NCBI RefSeq assembly: GCF_001583415.1
Contig: NZ_CP014475.1
Coordinates: 5,022,001 to 5,086,000, forward strand
DNA: 64,000 nt
Reading direction: 5' to 3'
Origin: Mycolicibacterium phlei
Lineage (GTDB): Bacteria; Actinomycetota; Actinomycetes; Mycobacteriales; Mycobacteriaceae
The notes beneath the pieces are model-generated. The model searched no databases and was not told the DNA's origin. It saw only the letters and a program-made list of their open reading frames with translations. Positions within the stretch are counted from its first letter, which is position 1, and every line of letters begins with the position of its first letter. Positions 43,381-51,405 of the stretch are shown in pieces. A program made the position numbers and the translations under genes.

Positions 43381-44307
43381 CAAGAAATAGTCGATTTCAT
43401 CGACGACAATCGCGGGGAGTTCGGGGTCGAGCCCATCTGCACGGTCCTGCGCAGCGCAGGCTTGCAGGTGGCCCTGAGCACCTACTACGACGCCAAAGCC
43501 CGGGTCCCATCGGCGCGGGCCCTGCGCGACGCCGTCCTCGGGCCGGCGTTGTGCCAGCTCTGGAAAGACAACTACTGCGTCTATGGGGCCCGCAAACTCT
43601 GGAAAACGGCTCGTCGCGATGGTCATGACGTCGGTCGCGATCAGGTGGCCCGGCTGATGCGGGCCGCAGGCATTGAGGGGGTCCGGCGCGGCAAACGGGT
43701 GCGGACCACCAAAGCTGACCCAGCCGCGGCGCGGCACCCGGACTTGGTGCACCGCAACTTCGCCGCGGCTGCCCCGAACCAGCTCTGGGTGACCGACCTG
43801 ACATTCGTGCCGACCTGGGCCGGGGTGGCCTACGTGTGCTTCATCATTGACGCACACTCGCGGATGATCGTGGGGTGGCGGGTGGCTTCGCACATGCGGA
43901 CCTCGATGGTTCTCGACGCGTTGGAGATGGCGCGTTGGTCACGCGGAACTACATTGCAGGACTTGATATGTCACTCAGATGCCGGGTCGCAATTCACGTC
44001 CATTCGCTACGGCGAGCGGCTCGCTGAGATCGGCGCAGTCCCGTCAATTGGGACCGTTGGAGATAGTTTCGATAACGCTCTCGCGGAGACAGTCAACGGT
44101 TACTACAAAGCCGAGCTGATCTACGGGCCGGCTCGAAGCGGACCGTGGAAGACCGTCGAGGACGTAGAACTCGCCACCCTCAGTTGGGTCCACTGGCACA
44201 ACACCAGCCGCCTGCACAGCTACCTCGGCGACATCCCACCCACGGAGTTCGAAGCCGCGTTCTACGATGCATACCGGACCGACCAACCCTTGATCGGAAT
44301 CCAATAG
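43381..44307 (+). CDS. IS3-family transposase OrfB (outer element)
   Basis: About 308 residues with an intact integrase core: WVTDLTFVPTWAGVAYVCFIIDAHSRMIVGW, ICHSDAGSQFTSIRYGERL and GDSFDNALAETVNGYYKAELI supply the DDE triad. It lies in the -1 frame relative to OrfA and has no good start of its own near 43381, so it relies on frameshifting from OrfA, which is now interrupted. The element is therefore probably immobile unless complemented in trans. Confidence 0.88.
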   Translation, partial: QEIVDFIDDNRGEFGVEPICTVLRSAGLQVALSTYYDAKARVPSARALRDAVLGPALCQLWKDNYCVYGARKLWKTARRDGHDVGRDQVARLMRAAGIEGVRRGKRVRTTKADPAAARHPDLVHRNFAAAAPNQLWVTDLTFVPTWAGVAYVCFIIDAHSRMIVGWRVASHMRTSMVLDALEMARWSRGTTLQDLICHSDAGSQFTSIRYGERLAEIGAVPSIGTVGDSFDNALAETVNGYYKAELIYGPARSGPWKTVEDVELATLSWVHWHNTSRLHSYLGDIPPTEFEAAFYDAYRTDQPLIGIQ

Positions 44308-44338
44308 CCCGAGCCTCCGGGAAACCCAGGGCGCTTCA

Positions 44339-45719
44339 GGTGTAGCGCGGTTGCTGGGTTCGTCATCGTGTCGGTGATGGACGTAAAGCGGCCACCGCGT
44401 GATCCTTCGAGTCAACCTTCCACAGAATCCTCGAGGAGCATCACGATGACCGCACCCCACATTGTCGACCCTGCGGGCCTTCTTGGCGAGGCCCTGTCCG
44501 AGGCATCCCCAGATCTGATGCGCTCGCTGCTGCAGACCGTGATCAACGCCTTGCTGTCGGCGGATGCCGATGCGGTGGTGGGTGCCGAATGGGGCCAGCC
44601 CACACCGGGACGGCGGGCACAGCGCAACGGGTACCGCCACCGCGGTCTGGACACCCGGGTCGGCACCATCGACGTCGCGGTTCCCAAGCTGCGCAAGGGA
44701 ACCTACTTTCCCGACTGGCTGCTCGAACGCCGCAAGCGGGCCGAATCCGCGCTGATCACCGTGGTCGCCGACTGCTACCTGGCCGGGGTGAGCACGCGGC
44801 GGATGGACAAGTTGGTCAAAACCCTGGGCATCGACTCGCTAAGCAAATCGCAGGTCAGCCGCATGGCCACCGACCTCGACGAGCACGTCGAGCAATTCCG
44901 CCACCGCCCACTCGATGCGGCTGGTCCGTTCACCTTCGTCGCCGCCGATGCGTTGACGATGAAGGTCCGCGAAGGCGGCCGGGTGGTCAACGGGGTCGTG
45001 CTACTGGCCACCGGCGTCAACGGCGACGGACACCGCGAAGTCCTGGGCATGCGCGTGGTCACCAGCGAGACCGGCCCAGCCTGGAACGAGTTCTTCGCCG
45101 ACCTGGTCGCCCGCGGGCTGGCCGGGGTTCGCCTGGTCACCAGCGACGCCCACGCCGGCCTGCGCGAAGCGATCGCAGCCAACCTGCCCGGAGCCAGCTG
45201 GCAACGGTGTCGCACCCACTACGCGGCCAACCTGATGAGCATCTGCCCCAAGAGCATGTGGCCGGCGGTCAAAGCGATGCTGCACAGCGTCTATGACCAA
45301 CCCGATGCCCCCGCGGTAGCCGCGCAGTTCGACCGGCTCATCGACTACGTCACCGACAAACTGCCCGCCGTGGCCGAACACCTCAGCGCTGCACGCGAAG
45401 ACATCCTGGCCTTCACTGCATTCCCCAAAGACGTCTGGACCCAGATCTGGTCCAACAACCCCGCCGAACGACTCAACAAAGAGATCCGCCGCCGCACCGA
45501 CGCCGTCGGGATCTTCCCCAACCGCGACGCCATCGTCCGATTGGTCGGTGCGGTCCTGGCCGAACAGAACGACGAATGGGCCGAAGGGCGCCGCTACCTC
45601 GGCCTCGACATCCTCACCCGCTGCCGCCTGACCACCGTCACCGACGACAACCCTGAAATAGGAGCCGATGACATGCCCGCCCTAACTGTCTAACCCATCG
45701 GATCACGCAGCACTACACC
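44339..45719 (+). mobile_element. IS256-family element, IS1081-like
   Basis: About 1.38 kb around an intact transposase gene. Probable short terminal repeats are GGTGTAGCGC (44339 on) and its imperfect inverse ending CTACACC at 45719; the left end starts exactly where the outer IS3 element ends. The 8-base direct duplication usual for this family was not found, so the ends are less certain than those of the IS3 elements. Confidence 0.7.
44446..45693 (+). CDS. IS256-family transposase (IS1081-like)
   Basis: A 415-residue mutator-type transposase, the same length as that of IS1081. Diagnostic segments: RNGYRHRGLDTRVGTIDVAVPKLRKGTYFPDWLLERRKRAE, VSTRRMDKLVKTLGIDSLSKSQVSRMA, LVTSDAHAGLREAIAANLPGASWQRCRTHYAANLM and WSNNPAERLNKEIRRRTDAVGIFPNR. 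The DDE residues of the family are in AADAL, TSDAH and the NPAERLNKEI helix. The ATG 44446 gives MTAPHIVDPAGLL. The frame is intact, so it could be active. Confidence 0.95.
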   Translation: MTAPHIVDPAGLLGEALSEASPDLMRSLLQTVINALLSADADAVVGAEWGQPTPGRRAQRNGYRHRGLDTRVGTIDVAVPKLRKGTYFPDWLLERRKRAESALITVVADCYLAGVSTRRMDKLVKTLGIDSLSKSQVSRMATDLDEHVEQFRHRPLDAAGPFTFVAADALTMKVREGGRVVNGVVLLATGVNGDGHREVLGMRVVTSETGPAWNEFFADLVARGLAGVRLVTSDAHAGLREAIAANLPGASWQRCRTHYAANLMSICPKSMWPAVKAMLHSVYDQPDAPAVAAQFDRLIDYVTDKLPAVAEHLSAAREDILAFTAFPKDVWTQIWSNNPAERLNKEIRRRTDAVGIFPNRDAIVRLVGAVLAEQNDEWAEGRRYLGLDILTRCRLTTVTDDNPEIGADDMPALTV

Positions 45720-45808
45720 ACTTCCCGGGACTTGACCGTCACAAATGCACACACCTCTTCGCTGATCGGATTTCCACCAGAAACCGAATCGACACAGGAG
45801 ATCGGGCT

Positions 45809-46143
45809 GTGAACTACCCACCGCAGGGGCCACCACCGCAGGGTCCTCCCCCGAGAAGCTTCGGTGCGCCTCAAGGCCATCCAGGGCCATGGGGCCCACC
45901 ACCGCAGCAACCACCGTGGCCCCAGCAGTTCCTCGTCTAGAGCATTTCGATCGCGAGATCTCCCGCTTGGGGCAGGAGAGCTCAAATCCCGTGGTGCGAG
46001 ACTTTGCCGCGTTGTCAGCTATTTACGACCGCGCTTACACCGCGGCACTACCGAGCTATCGGAAGACCGACGCCTACCTATCCGGTGTTGCCGCACGCAA
46101 CTCAGCGATGATCTACCAGGCCTGCAAAGCGGCGGAGCGCTGA
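45809..46143 (+). pseudogene. Remnant of a third repeat-domain membrane protein gene
   Basis: The GTG at 45809 starts VNYPPQGPPPQGPPPRSFG..., closely matching the N-terminus of the 30445 gene for about 44 residues, then a stop (TAG near 45938) follows. From about 45940 the other frame gives LEHFDREISRLGQESSNPVVRDFAALSAIYDRAYTAALPSYRKTDAYL...YQACKAAER, the C-terminus of the same family. The membrane helix, first domain and most of the second are missing, so an internal deletion of about 0.8 kb with a frame change explains it. Confidence 0.88.
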
Positions 46144-46144
46144 G

Positions 46145-46339
46145 ATGGGGCTCAGCCGGCCACCCGATCCCCACGGAATGACGTAGCCGACCACATGGCC
46201 TGAAGCCGACGAAGATGCGTTCGAATCGTGCAGGCTCGCCGGGCTACCGGTGGGCGGCAGTGATGGACGCCGGCATCACAGGCCCTCCGTCCGACCGCGG
46301 CTGCGCAAGGCTCAGGCCGCCGCCAACGCGCCGTTCTGA
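46145..46339 (+). pseudogene. Remnant of an espK-like gene
   Basis: In the frame from ATG 46145 the codons give MGLSRPPDPHGMT, a stop (TAG), then PTTWPEADEDAFES, matching the EspK-like N-terminus (MGKSRPDDPYNLT...WPEVDEDALHNYASAFES). After a GLPVGGSDG segment that echoes GVPLWTGGASD, the frame jumps to AAANAPF and ends at a TGA placed exactly as in the intact gene relative to the dehydrogenase leader. About 2 kb of the gene is missing. Confidence 0.82.
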
Positions 46340-46343
46340 ACCC

Positions 46344-47578
46344 CACGTTTGACCCCGCCCGAAACGGGCACGCCTCCCCCAACCAATCAGGAGGTGCTCA
46401 TGCGCGCAGTGACATGGCAAGGCAAGCGGAAAGTGTCCGTCGACACCGTACCCGACCCGGCGATCAAGGAACCCACCGACGCGATCATCAAGGTCACCAG
46501 CACCAACATCTGCGGCTCCGACCTGCACCTCTACGAGGTCCTCGGCGCGTTCATGAACCCCGGCGACATCCTCGGACACGAGGCCATGGGCATCGTCGAG
46601 GAGGTCGGCCCCGAGGTCGACAACCTCACACCCGGTGACCGCGTCGTCATCCCCTTCAACATCTCCTGCGGCCACTGCTTCATGTGCGGCCACGGCCTGC
46701 AGAGCCAGTGCGAAACCACCCAGAACCGCGACCAGGGCACCGGCGCGGCCCTGTTCGGCTACTCCACCCTCTACGGCGAGGTCGCCGGCGGCCAGGCCGA
46801 GTACCTGCGCGTCCCGCAGGCCCAGTACACCCACATCAAGGTCCCCGACGACGGCCCCGACGACCGCTACGTCTACCTGTCCGACGTGCTGCCCACCGCC
46901 TGGCAGGCCGTCGAGTACGCCAACATCCCCGACGGCGGCACCCTCGTCGTCCTCGGCCTCGGCCCGATCGGCTCCATGGCCTGCCGCATCGCCGCACATC
47001 GCAAGCACTGCAAGGTGATCGGCGTCGACCTCGTCGACGAACGGCTCGCCCGCGCCCAGGCCTACTGCGACCTTCTCATCGACCTGCGCACCGAGGACGC
47101 CGAGGAGATCGTCAAGTCCCACACAGATGGGCGCGGTGCCGACTCCGTCATCGACGCCGTCGGCATGGAAGCCCACGGCTCCCCCGTCGCCGAGACCCTG
47201 CAGACCGCCAGCGGCTTCCTGCCCTCCCCCGTCGGCCGCGTCGTCATGAAGAACGCCGGGGTCGACCGCCTGGCCGCCTTCAACGCGGCGATCGCGCTGG
47301 TCCGCCGCGGTGGGACCATCTCGCTGTCCGGCGTCTACGGCGGCACCGCCGACCCGGTCAACATGATGACGTTGTTCGACAAGCAGATTCAGCTGCACAT
47401 GGGCCAGGCCAACGTCAAACGCTGGGTGCCCGACATCATGCCCCTGCTCACCGCCGAGGACCCGCTCGGCGTGGAGACCTTCGCCACCCACCGGCTACCG
47501 CTGGACGCCGCCCCGCACGCCTACCAGACGTTCCAGAAGAAGGCCGACGGCATGGTCAAGGTCATCCTGCAGCCCTGA
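46344..47578 (+). repeat. Direct repeat, copy 2 (dehydrogenase gene and leader)
   Basis: Partner of the block at 33789-35031, same orientation. The leader and the coding region are almost identical; similarity ends at the stop codon, since the decarboxylase start found after copy 1 is absent here. Confidence 0.9.
46400..47578 (+). CDS. Zinc-dependent alcohol/formaldehyde dehydrogenase family protein (copy 2)
   Basis: A 392-residue enzyme differing from copy 1 at only about 12 positions (for example KGCK/KHCK, YCDQV/YCDLL, INLM/VNMM, HP/QP at the end). All zinc-binding and cofactor motifs listed for copy 1 are intact, so both copies may be active. The ATG 46400 follows a CAGGAGG site; an upstream in-frame ATG at 46349 lies in the leader. 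The changes are scattered and conservative, consistent with purifying selection after duplication. Confidence 0.9.
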   Translation: MRAVTWQGKRKVSVDTVPDPAIKEPTDAIIKVTSTNICGSDLHLYEVLGAFMNPGDILGHEAMGIVEEVGPEVDNLTPGDRVVIPFNISCGHCFMCGHGLQSQCETTQNRDQGTGAALFGYSTLYGEVAGGQAEYLRVPQAQYTHIKVPDDGPDDRYVYLSDVLPTAWQAVEYANIPDGGTLVVLGLGPIGSMACRIAAHRKHCKVIGVDLVDERLARAQAYCDLLIDLRTEDAEEIVKSHTDGRGADSVIDAVGMEAHGSPVAETLQTASGFLPSPVGRVVMKNAGVDRLAAFNAAIALVRRGGTISLSGVYGGTADPVNMMTLFDKQIQLHMGQANVKRWVPDIMPLLTAEDPLGVETFATHRLPLDAAPHAYQTFQKKADGMVKVILQP

Positions 47579-47681
47579 TCCGGCCGGTTACCTGATACTC
47601 CTGGTTTCGGGTCGCCCGATTCTGGCAACATGACCGTCGAGTAAGGACGAGCCAGAAGATCCTCCGAGCCTAGGCGGACAC

Positions 47682-49514
47682 ATGACGGATCCATCCGAGA
47701 TCTCCATACTCGCGCAGAGCGAAGGCGGAGGCGCCGCGCTCAACGAGGTGATCGGCCTGTCGGCGGCGGCGGTCGTCGTCACCATCGTGCTGCTGCTGAT
47801 CGGCTGGCTGCACCGCACCCGCAAGATCACCTGGCTGACCAGCCTCGCCGAGTGGTCCGGGCGCCGGTTCAAACGCCCGCCCTGGGTGGCGCTGCCGATC
47901 GCGCTGTTCATCACCTCGATCATCTGCGCGCTGTTCGGCTTCATCTGGGACGTCAGCCTGCACATCGGCAACGGCCGCGACGACGGCGCCCTGGCCAACC
48001 CCGCGCACTATTTCATCCTCATCGGCCTGTTCGGCATCTTCGTCGCCGGCTGCACCGCCATCGTGCTGCCCTACGACAAGCCCGGTCCCGCCGCCGTCCG
48101 CCTCACCGACCACTGGTACGCCCCCGTCGGCGGGCTGGTGATGGCCGGCTGCGGACTCTACGCCCTGATGGGCTTCCCGCTCGACGACATCTGGCACCGC
48201 ATCTTCGGCCAGGACGTCACCCTCTGGGGCCCAACACATCTCATGATGATCGGCGGTGCCGGGTTCTCCACCCTGGCCGCCGCCTACCTCGAGGTCGAGG
48301 GCAAGCGCACCCAGGTCTCCGACGCCCCGCGCGACGGCATCTTCCTCAAGTTCATCCAGTACCTGGCGTTCGCCGGGGTGCTGATCGGCATGTCGGTCTA
48401 TCAGATCGAGTTCGACTTCGGCGTCGCGCAGTTCCGCCAGGTCTTCCAGCCGATGCTGATCGCCGCCGCGGCGGGCCTCGCCCTGGTCGCCGCCCGGGTG
48501 TTCCTCGGCCGCGGTGCCGCCCTGCTGGCCGCGCTCATCGCCATCGGCCTGCGCGGCATCGTCGCCGGGCTCGTCGCCCCCGTGCTCGACGCGCCCAGCA
48601 ACTGGTTCCCGCTCTACCTCGGCACCGCGCTCGTCGTCGAGATCGTCGCCCTCACACCGCTGATCAAACGTCCGGTGCTGTTCGGCGCCGTCGCCGGCCT
48701 GGGCGTCGGCACCGTCGGGCTGTGGCTCGAATCGCTGTGGATCAATACCGTCTACGCCTACCCCTGGCCGGCCAGCATCTGGCCCGAGGCGCTCGCGATG
48801 GCGGTCCCCGTCGCGATCCTCACCGGCGCCTGCGGCGCCATGATCGGCATGGTGCTCTCCGGTGAGGCGCTGCCCCGCAAGGCCATCGGCGTCGGACTCG
48901 TTGCGCTCACCGTCGTCGCGATCGGCGGCGCCGCCGCCAACGGTCTGCGCTACGAGGTGCCCGAGAACGCTGTCGCCACGATCACTCTCACCGAGGCGCC
49001 GAGCAACGACGGTGAACGCCGGGCCACCGCCGACGTGCGATTCACCCCCGCCGACCTGGTCAGCGACGACCCGAACTGGGTGTCGGTGCTCGGCTGGCAG
49101 GGCGGCATCGACAACGACTCCGGCATCTTCGTCGACCATCTCGAGAAGGTCGGGCCGGGGCAGTTCCGCTCCACCGCGCCGATGCCGGTGTCGGGCACCT
49201 GGAAGACACTGATCCGGGTGCACGACGGCCGGACCCTCACCGCGGTGCCCGTCTACCTGGCCGGTGACCCGGGCATCGGCGCCGAGGAGGTGCCCGCCGA
49301 GGCAACGATGACGCGGCCGTTCGTCGCCGAGATCACCATCCTGCAGCGCGAACGCAGCCCCGACATCCCCGAGTCGCTGTGGCTGATCGGCTGCCTGGTG
49401 GTGCTGGCCTGCACACTCGCGATGGTCGCCGGTGTGACCTGGGGCGCCGGCCGCATCAACGGTGGCGAAACCCGCGGCACCGCGGACCGTCTGCAGCCGA
49501 GCGCCCAGGCATGA
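47682..49514 (+). CDS. Polytopic membrane protein of unknown function
   Basis: A 610-residue protein with about eleven hydrophobic helices in residues 20-420, a soluble extracytoplasmic stretch of beta type (about 425-565, EVPENAVATITLTEAPSN...VSGTWKTLIRVHDGRTLTAVPVYLAG) and a last membrane helix (about 570-592). His residues occur in HYFILIG, GPTHLMMIGG and DHWYAP, suggesting a metal or cofactor site. No family was recognised with confidence. First gene of four overlapping genes (ATGA at 49511-49514), together with a cupredoxin-like lipoprotein, which hints at a copper-related role (inference). Confidence 0.75.
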   Translation: MTDPSEISILAQSEGGGAALNEVIGLSAAAVVVTIVLLLIGWLHRTRKITWLTSLAEWSGRRFKRPPWVALPIALFITSIICALFGFIWDVSLHIGNGRDDGALANPAHYFILIGLFGIFVAGCTAIVLPYDKPGPAAVRLTDHWYAPVGGLVMAGCGLYALMGFPLDDIWHRIFGQDVTLWGPTHLMMIGGAGFSTLAAAYLEVEGKRTQVSDAPRDGIFLKFIQYLAFAGVLIGMSVYQIEFDFGVAQFRQVFQPMLIAAAAGLALVAARVFLGRGAALLAALIAIGLRGIVAGLVAPVLDAPSNWFPLYLGTALVVEIVALTPLIKRPVLFGAVAGLGVGTVGLWLESLWINTVYAYPWPASIWPEALAMAVPVAILTGACGAMIGMVLSGEALPRKAIGVGLVALTVVAIGGAAANGLRYEVPENAVATITLTEAPSNDGERRATADVRFTPADLVSDDPNWVSVLGWQGGIDNDSGIFVDHLEKVGPGQFRSTAPMPVSGTWKTLIRVHDGRTLTAVPVYLAGDPGIGAEEVPAEATMTRPFVAEITILQRERSPDIPESLWLIGCLVVLACTLAMVAGVTWGAGRINGGETRGTADRLQPSAQA

Positions 49515-49684
49515 TGGAAGGGCCGGACGGCGCCGACGTCCAGTTCCTCGCCGATCACTCGGTGTGGATCGCGGTTCCCGCCTTCGCCCCGGCGATCGTC
49601 GTCGCAGGGGTGGTGGTCTACATCGCGATGAAGAACCGGCGCCGCGGCGACGCTGATCAGGAAGCCGACGAAAGGACACCGTGA
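49511..49684 (+). CDS. Small single-pass membrane protein
   Basis: A 57-residue protein: short N-terminus MMEGPDGADVQFLADHSVW, one membrane helix (about residues 20-40, IAVPAFAPAIVVAGVVVYIA), then a charged tail MKNRRRGDADQEADERTP. Overlaps its neighbours at both ends (ATGA with the upstream stop, GTGA with the downstream start), strong support for a real gene. Probably a subunit or assembly partner of the membrane proteins on either side. Confidence 0.75.
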   Translation: MMEGPDGADVQFLADHSVWIAVPAFAPAIVVAGVVVYIAMKNRRRGDADQEADERTP

Positions 49685-50103
49685 CACCCACCCTCCGCCG
49701 TACCACCGCCCTCCTGGCCGCCGTGCTCCTCGCCGCGGGGTGCAGCAGCTCCCAGGACACCGCCGAGGAGAGTGCGGCGCCCGAGTCGTCGACCATCAGC
49801 CCGTCGGATCTGCCTGACCTGCAGGCCCCACCGGACCGCACGACGATCGACATCTCCATCGAGAACGGCACGGTCACCCCCACCAACGAGCAGGTGCAGG
49901 CCAAGGTCAACGAGCCGATCGTGCTGCGGGTCAACAGCGACGCCGCCGACGAGCTGCACGTGCACTCGACCCCGGAGCACACCTTCACCGTGGAGCCCAA
50001 CAACGGCCAGCAGTTCCAGTTCACCGTCGACGTGCCCGGCCGGGTCGACATCGAGCTGCATGAGCTCGGCCAGGTCGTGGCCACCGTCGAAGTCCAGCCG
50101 TGA
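49681..50103 (+). CDS. Cupredoxin-like lipoprotein
   Basis: A 140-residue exported lipoprotein: signal peptide with lipobox LLAAGC (Cys 21), a Ser/Glu/Pro-rich linker to about residue 50, then a beta-sandwich of cupredoxin-1/EfeO type (TIDISIENGTVTPTNEQVQAKVNEPIVLRVNSDAADELHVHSTPEHTFTV...FTVDVPGRVDIELHELGQVVATVEV). Histidines in LHVH and PEHTF are candidate metal ligands, but a complete type-1 copper site (Cys, Met) is not seen. GTG start overlaps the small membrane gene; stop overlaps the next GTG. Confidence 0.82.
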   Translation: MTPTLRRTTALLAAVLLAAGCSSSQDTAEESAAPESSTISPSDLPDLQAPPDRTTIDISIENGTVTPTNEQVQAKVNEPIVLRVNSDAADELHVHSTPEHTFTVEPNNGQQFQFTVDVPGRVDIELHELGQVVATVEVQP

Positions 50104-51395
50104 CGATGGAGCCGTCGGTGACTGTGCTCGCGCACGGTCTCGGCGGCTCCACCGACCTGCCGATCCCGTACACCTACGCGTTGATCGGCGCCGCCTGGGC
50201 GCTGACCGCCACGTTCGCCGTCGTCGCCCTGGCCTGGCGGAAGCCGCGCTTCGACCCCGCCAATCCCGTTCGGCCGCTGCAGAACTGGGTGACGACGTGC
50301 ATCGACGCCCCTGTCGTCCGCTGGGCCGCGGCGCTGGCCGGGCTGGCGTTCGCGGTGTGGGTGGGTATCGCCTCGGTGCTCGCCCCGCCGGTGGCCAACC
50401 CGCTGCCCGGCGTGTTCTACGTGCTGCTGTGGGTCGGGCTGGTGACGGTGTCCCTGCTGTTCGGGCCGGTGTGGCGGGCGGTGTCCCCGGTGCGCGCTGT
50501 GCTGCGGTTCCTCGGGGGACGCTCGCTGGGCCTGGCCTATCCGCCGGCCCTGGGCTACTGGCCGGCGGCGCTGGGCCTGTTCGCGTTCGTGTGGCTGGAG
50601 CTGGCCAGCCCGGATCCCGGTTCCCTCACCGTGATTCAGCTGTGGCTGGTGGTGTACCTGGTGGTCACGCTGGCCGGTGCGCTGTGCTTCGGGCCCCGCT
50701 GGTGCGCCCGCGCCGACCCCTTCGAGGTGTACAGCGTCGTCGCGTCGCGCCTGTCACCGTGGCGGCGCGACCCGGCCACCGGCAGGGTGGCCGTCGGTAA
50801 CCCGTTCGACCATCTGCCGTCGCTGCCGGTGCGGCCCGGCACCGTCGCGGTACTGGCCGTGCTGCTGGGATCCACTGCGTTCGACAGCTTTTCAGCGATG
50901 CCGGGGTGGCGGCGCTTCGTCTACGACACCGCCGACTCCGCCCCCGCCGCGGTGCTGCTCAACACCGCGGGCCTGCTGGCGTTCACCGGGATCGTCGCCG
51001 CCACCTTCTGCCTGGCCGCGATGGCCACCGGCGGCGTCGACCGTACCCGCCGCCGCGCGCTGCCCGGGCTGATGGCGCACTCCCTGGTCCCGATCGTGCT
51101 GGGCTACGTGTTCGCCCACTACCTGACCTACCTGGTCGAACGCGGTCAGCAGACGCTGATCCTGCTGTTCGGCCTGGACGCCGAGCCCAGCTATCTGCTG
51201 TCGATGCACCCGACGCTGCTGGCCACCCTCAAGGTCGGGTTCGTGGTCGCCGGCCACGTCGGCGGCGTCATCGCCGCCCACGACCGCGCGCTGCGGGTGC
51301 TGCCCGCCGGCCATCAGCTCACCGGGCAGCTGGCGATGATGCTGGTGATGGTGGGCTACACGTTCACCGGGCTGTACCTGCTTTTCGGCGGGTAG
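50100..51395 (+). CDS. Polytopic membrane protein of unknown function
   Basis: A 431-residue protein with about ten membrane helices. Conserved-looking patches are FGPVWRAVSPVRAVLRFLGG, FGPRWCARADPFEVYSVVASRLSPW and AHSLVPIVLGYVFAHYLTYLVERGQQ; the last has His residues inside a helix, as does HVGGVIAAHDRALR. These could bind a metal or haem. No named family was recognised. It is the fourth gene of the overlapping operon (GTGA at 50100-50103) and is followed 10 bases later by pncA, which may be co-transcribed. Confidence 0.75.
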   Translation: MTMEPSVTVLAHGLGGSTDLPIPYTYALIGAAWALTATFAVVALAWRKPRFDPANPVRPLQNWVTTCIDAPVVRWAAALAGLAFAVWVGIASVLAPPVANPLPGVFYVLLWVGLVTVSLLFGPVWRAVSPVRAVLRFLGGRSLGLAYPPALGYWPAALGLFAFVWLELASPDPGSLTVIQLWLVVYLVVTLAGALCFGPRWCARADPFEVYSVVASRLSPWRRDPATGRVAVGNPFDHLPSLPVRPGTVAVLAVLLGSTAFDSFSAMPGWRRFVYDTADSAPAAVLLNTAGLLAFTGIVAATFCLAAMATGGVDRTRRRALPGLMAHSLVPIVLGYVFAHYLTYLVERGQQTLILLFGLDAEPSYLLSMHPTLLATLKVGFVVAGHVGGVIAAHDRALRVLPAGHQLTGQLAMMLVMVGYTFTGLYLLFGG

Positions 51396-51405
51396 CGTTG
51401 GAGCC

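Larger units (their letters stand above)
41761..43390 (+). pseudogene. IS3 OrfA split by an IS insertion
   Basis: The first 18 codons (MPKEQSPGKPTTRRYSAE) lie at 41761-41814; reading resumes at 43100 with EKAAAVRMVRTLRAELGTEQG. Joining the two parts across the 4-base duplication restores a 114-residue OrfA with a helix-turn-helix (VARQLGYGVESVRTWVRQ) and a leucine-zipper region (VKELEQEIRELKRANEILKRA). The gene is inactive in its present form unless the inner IS excises precisely. An open frame starting at 43070 would give only the downstream part with a short IS-derived leader. Confidence 0.9.
41707..44338 (+). mobile_element. IS3-family element (outer), interrupted by a second IS
   Basis: Terminal inverted repeats at 41707-41734 (tgaaacgccctgg...) and 44311-44338 match in 24 of 28 positions. 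Without the inserted IS and its target duplication the element would be about 1.35 kb, normal for IS3. It carries orfA (starting at 41761, split) and orfB (to 44307). No target duplication is evident at the outer ends; the right end abuts the IS256-like element directly, so later events may have removed it. Confidence 0.88.

Noticed and set aside
44339..45719. Eight-base target duplication for the IS256-like element
   Set aside because: Sequences outside the presumed ends do not match, so no duplication is claimed.
33789..47578. Possible assembly artefact duplicating the dehydrogenase gene
   Set aside because: The two copies differ at about 12 residues, at scattered synonymous positions and in their flanks, so they are two real loci.
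47670..50135. Minus-strand frame of about 820 codons across the membrane operon
   Set aside because: Runs through three well-supported overlapping plus-strand genes and has no domain features.
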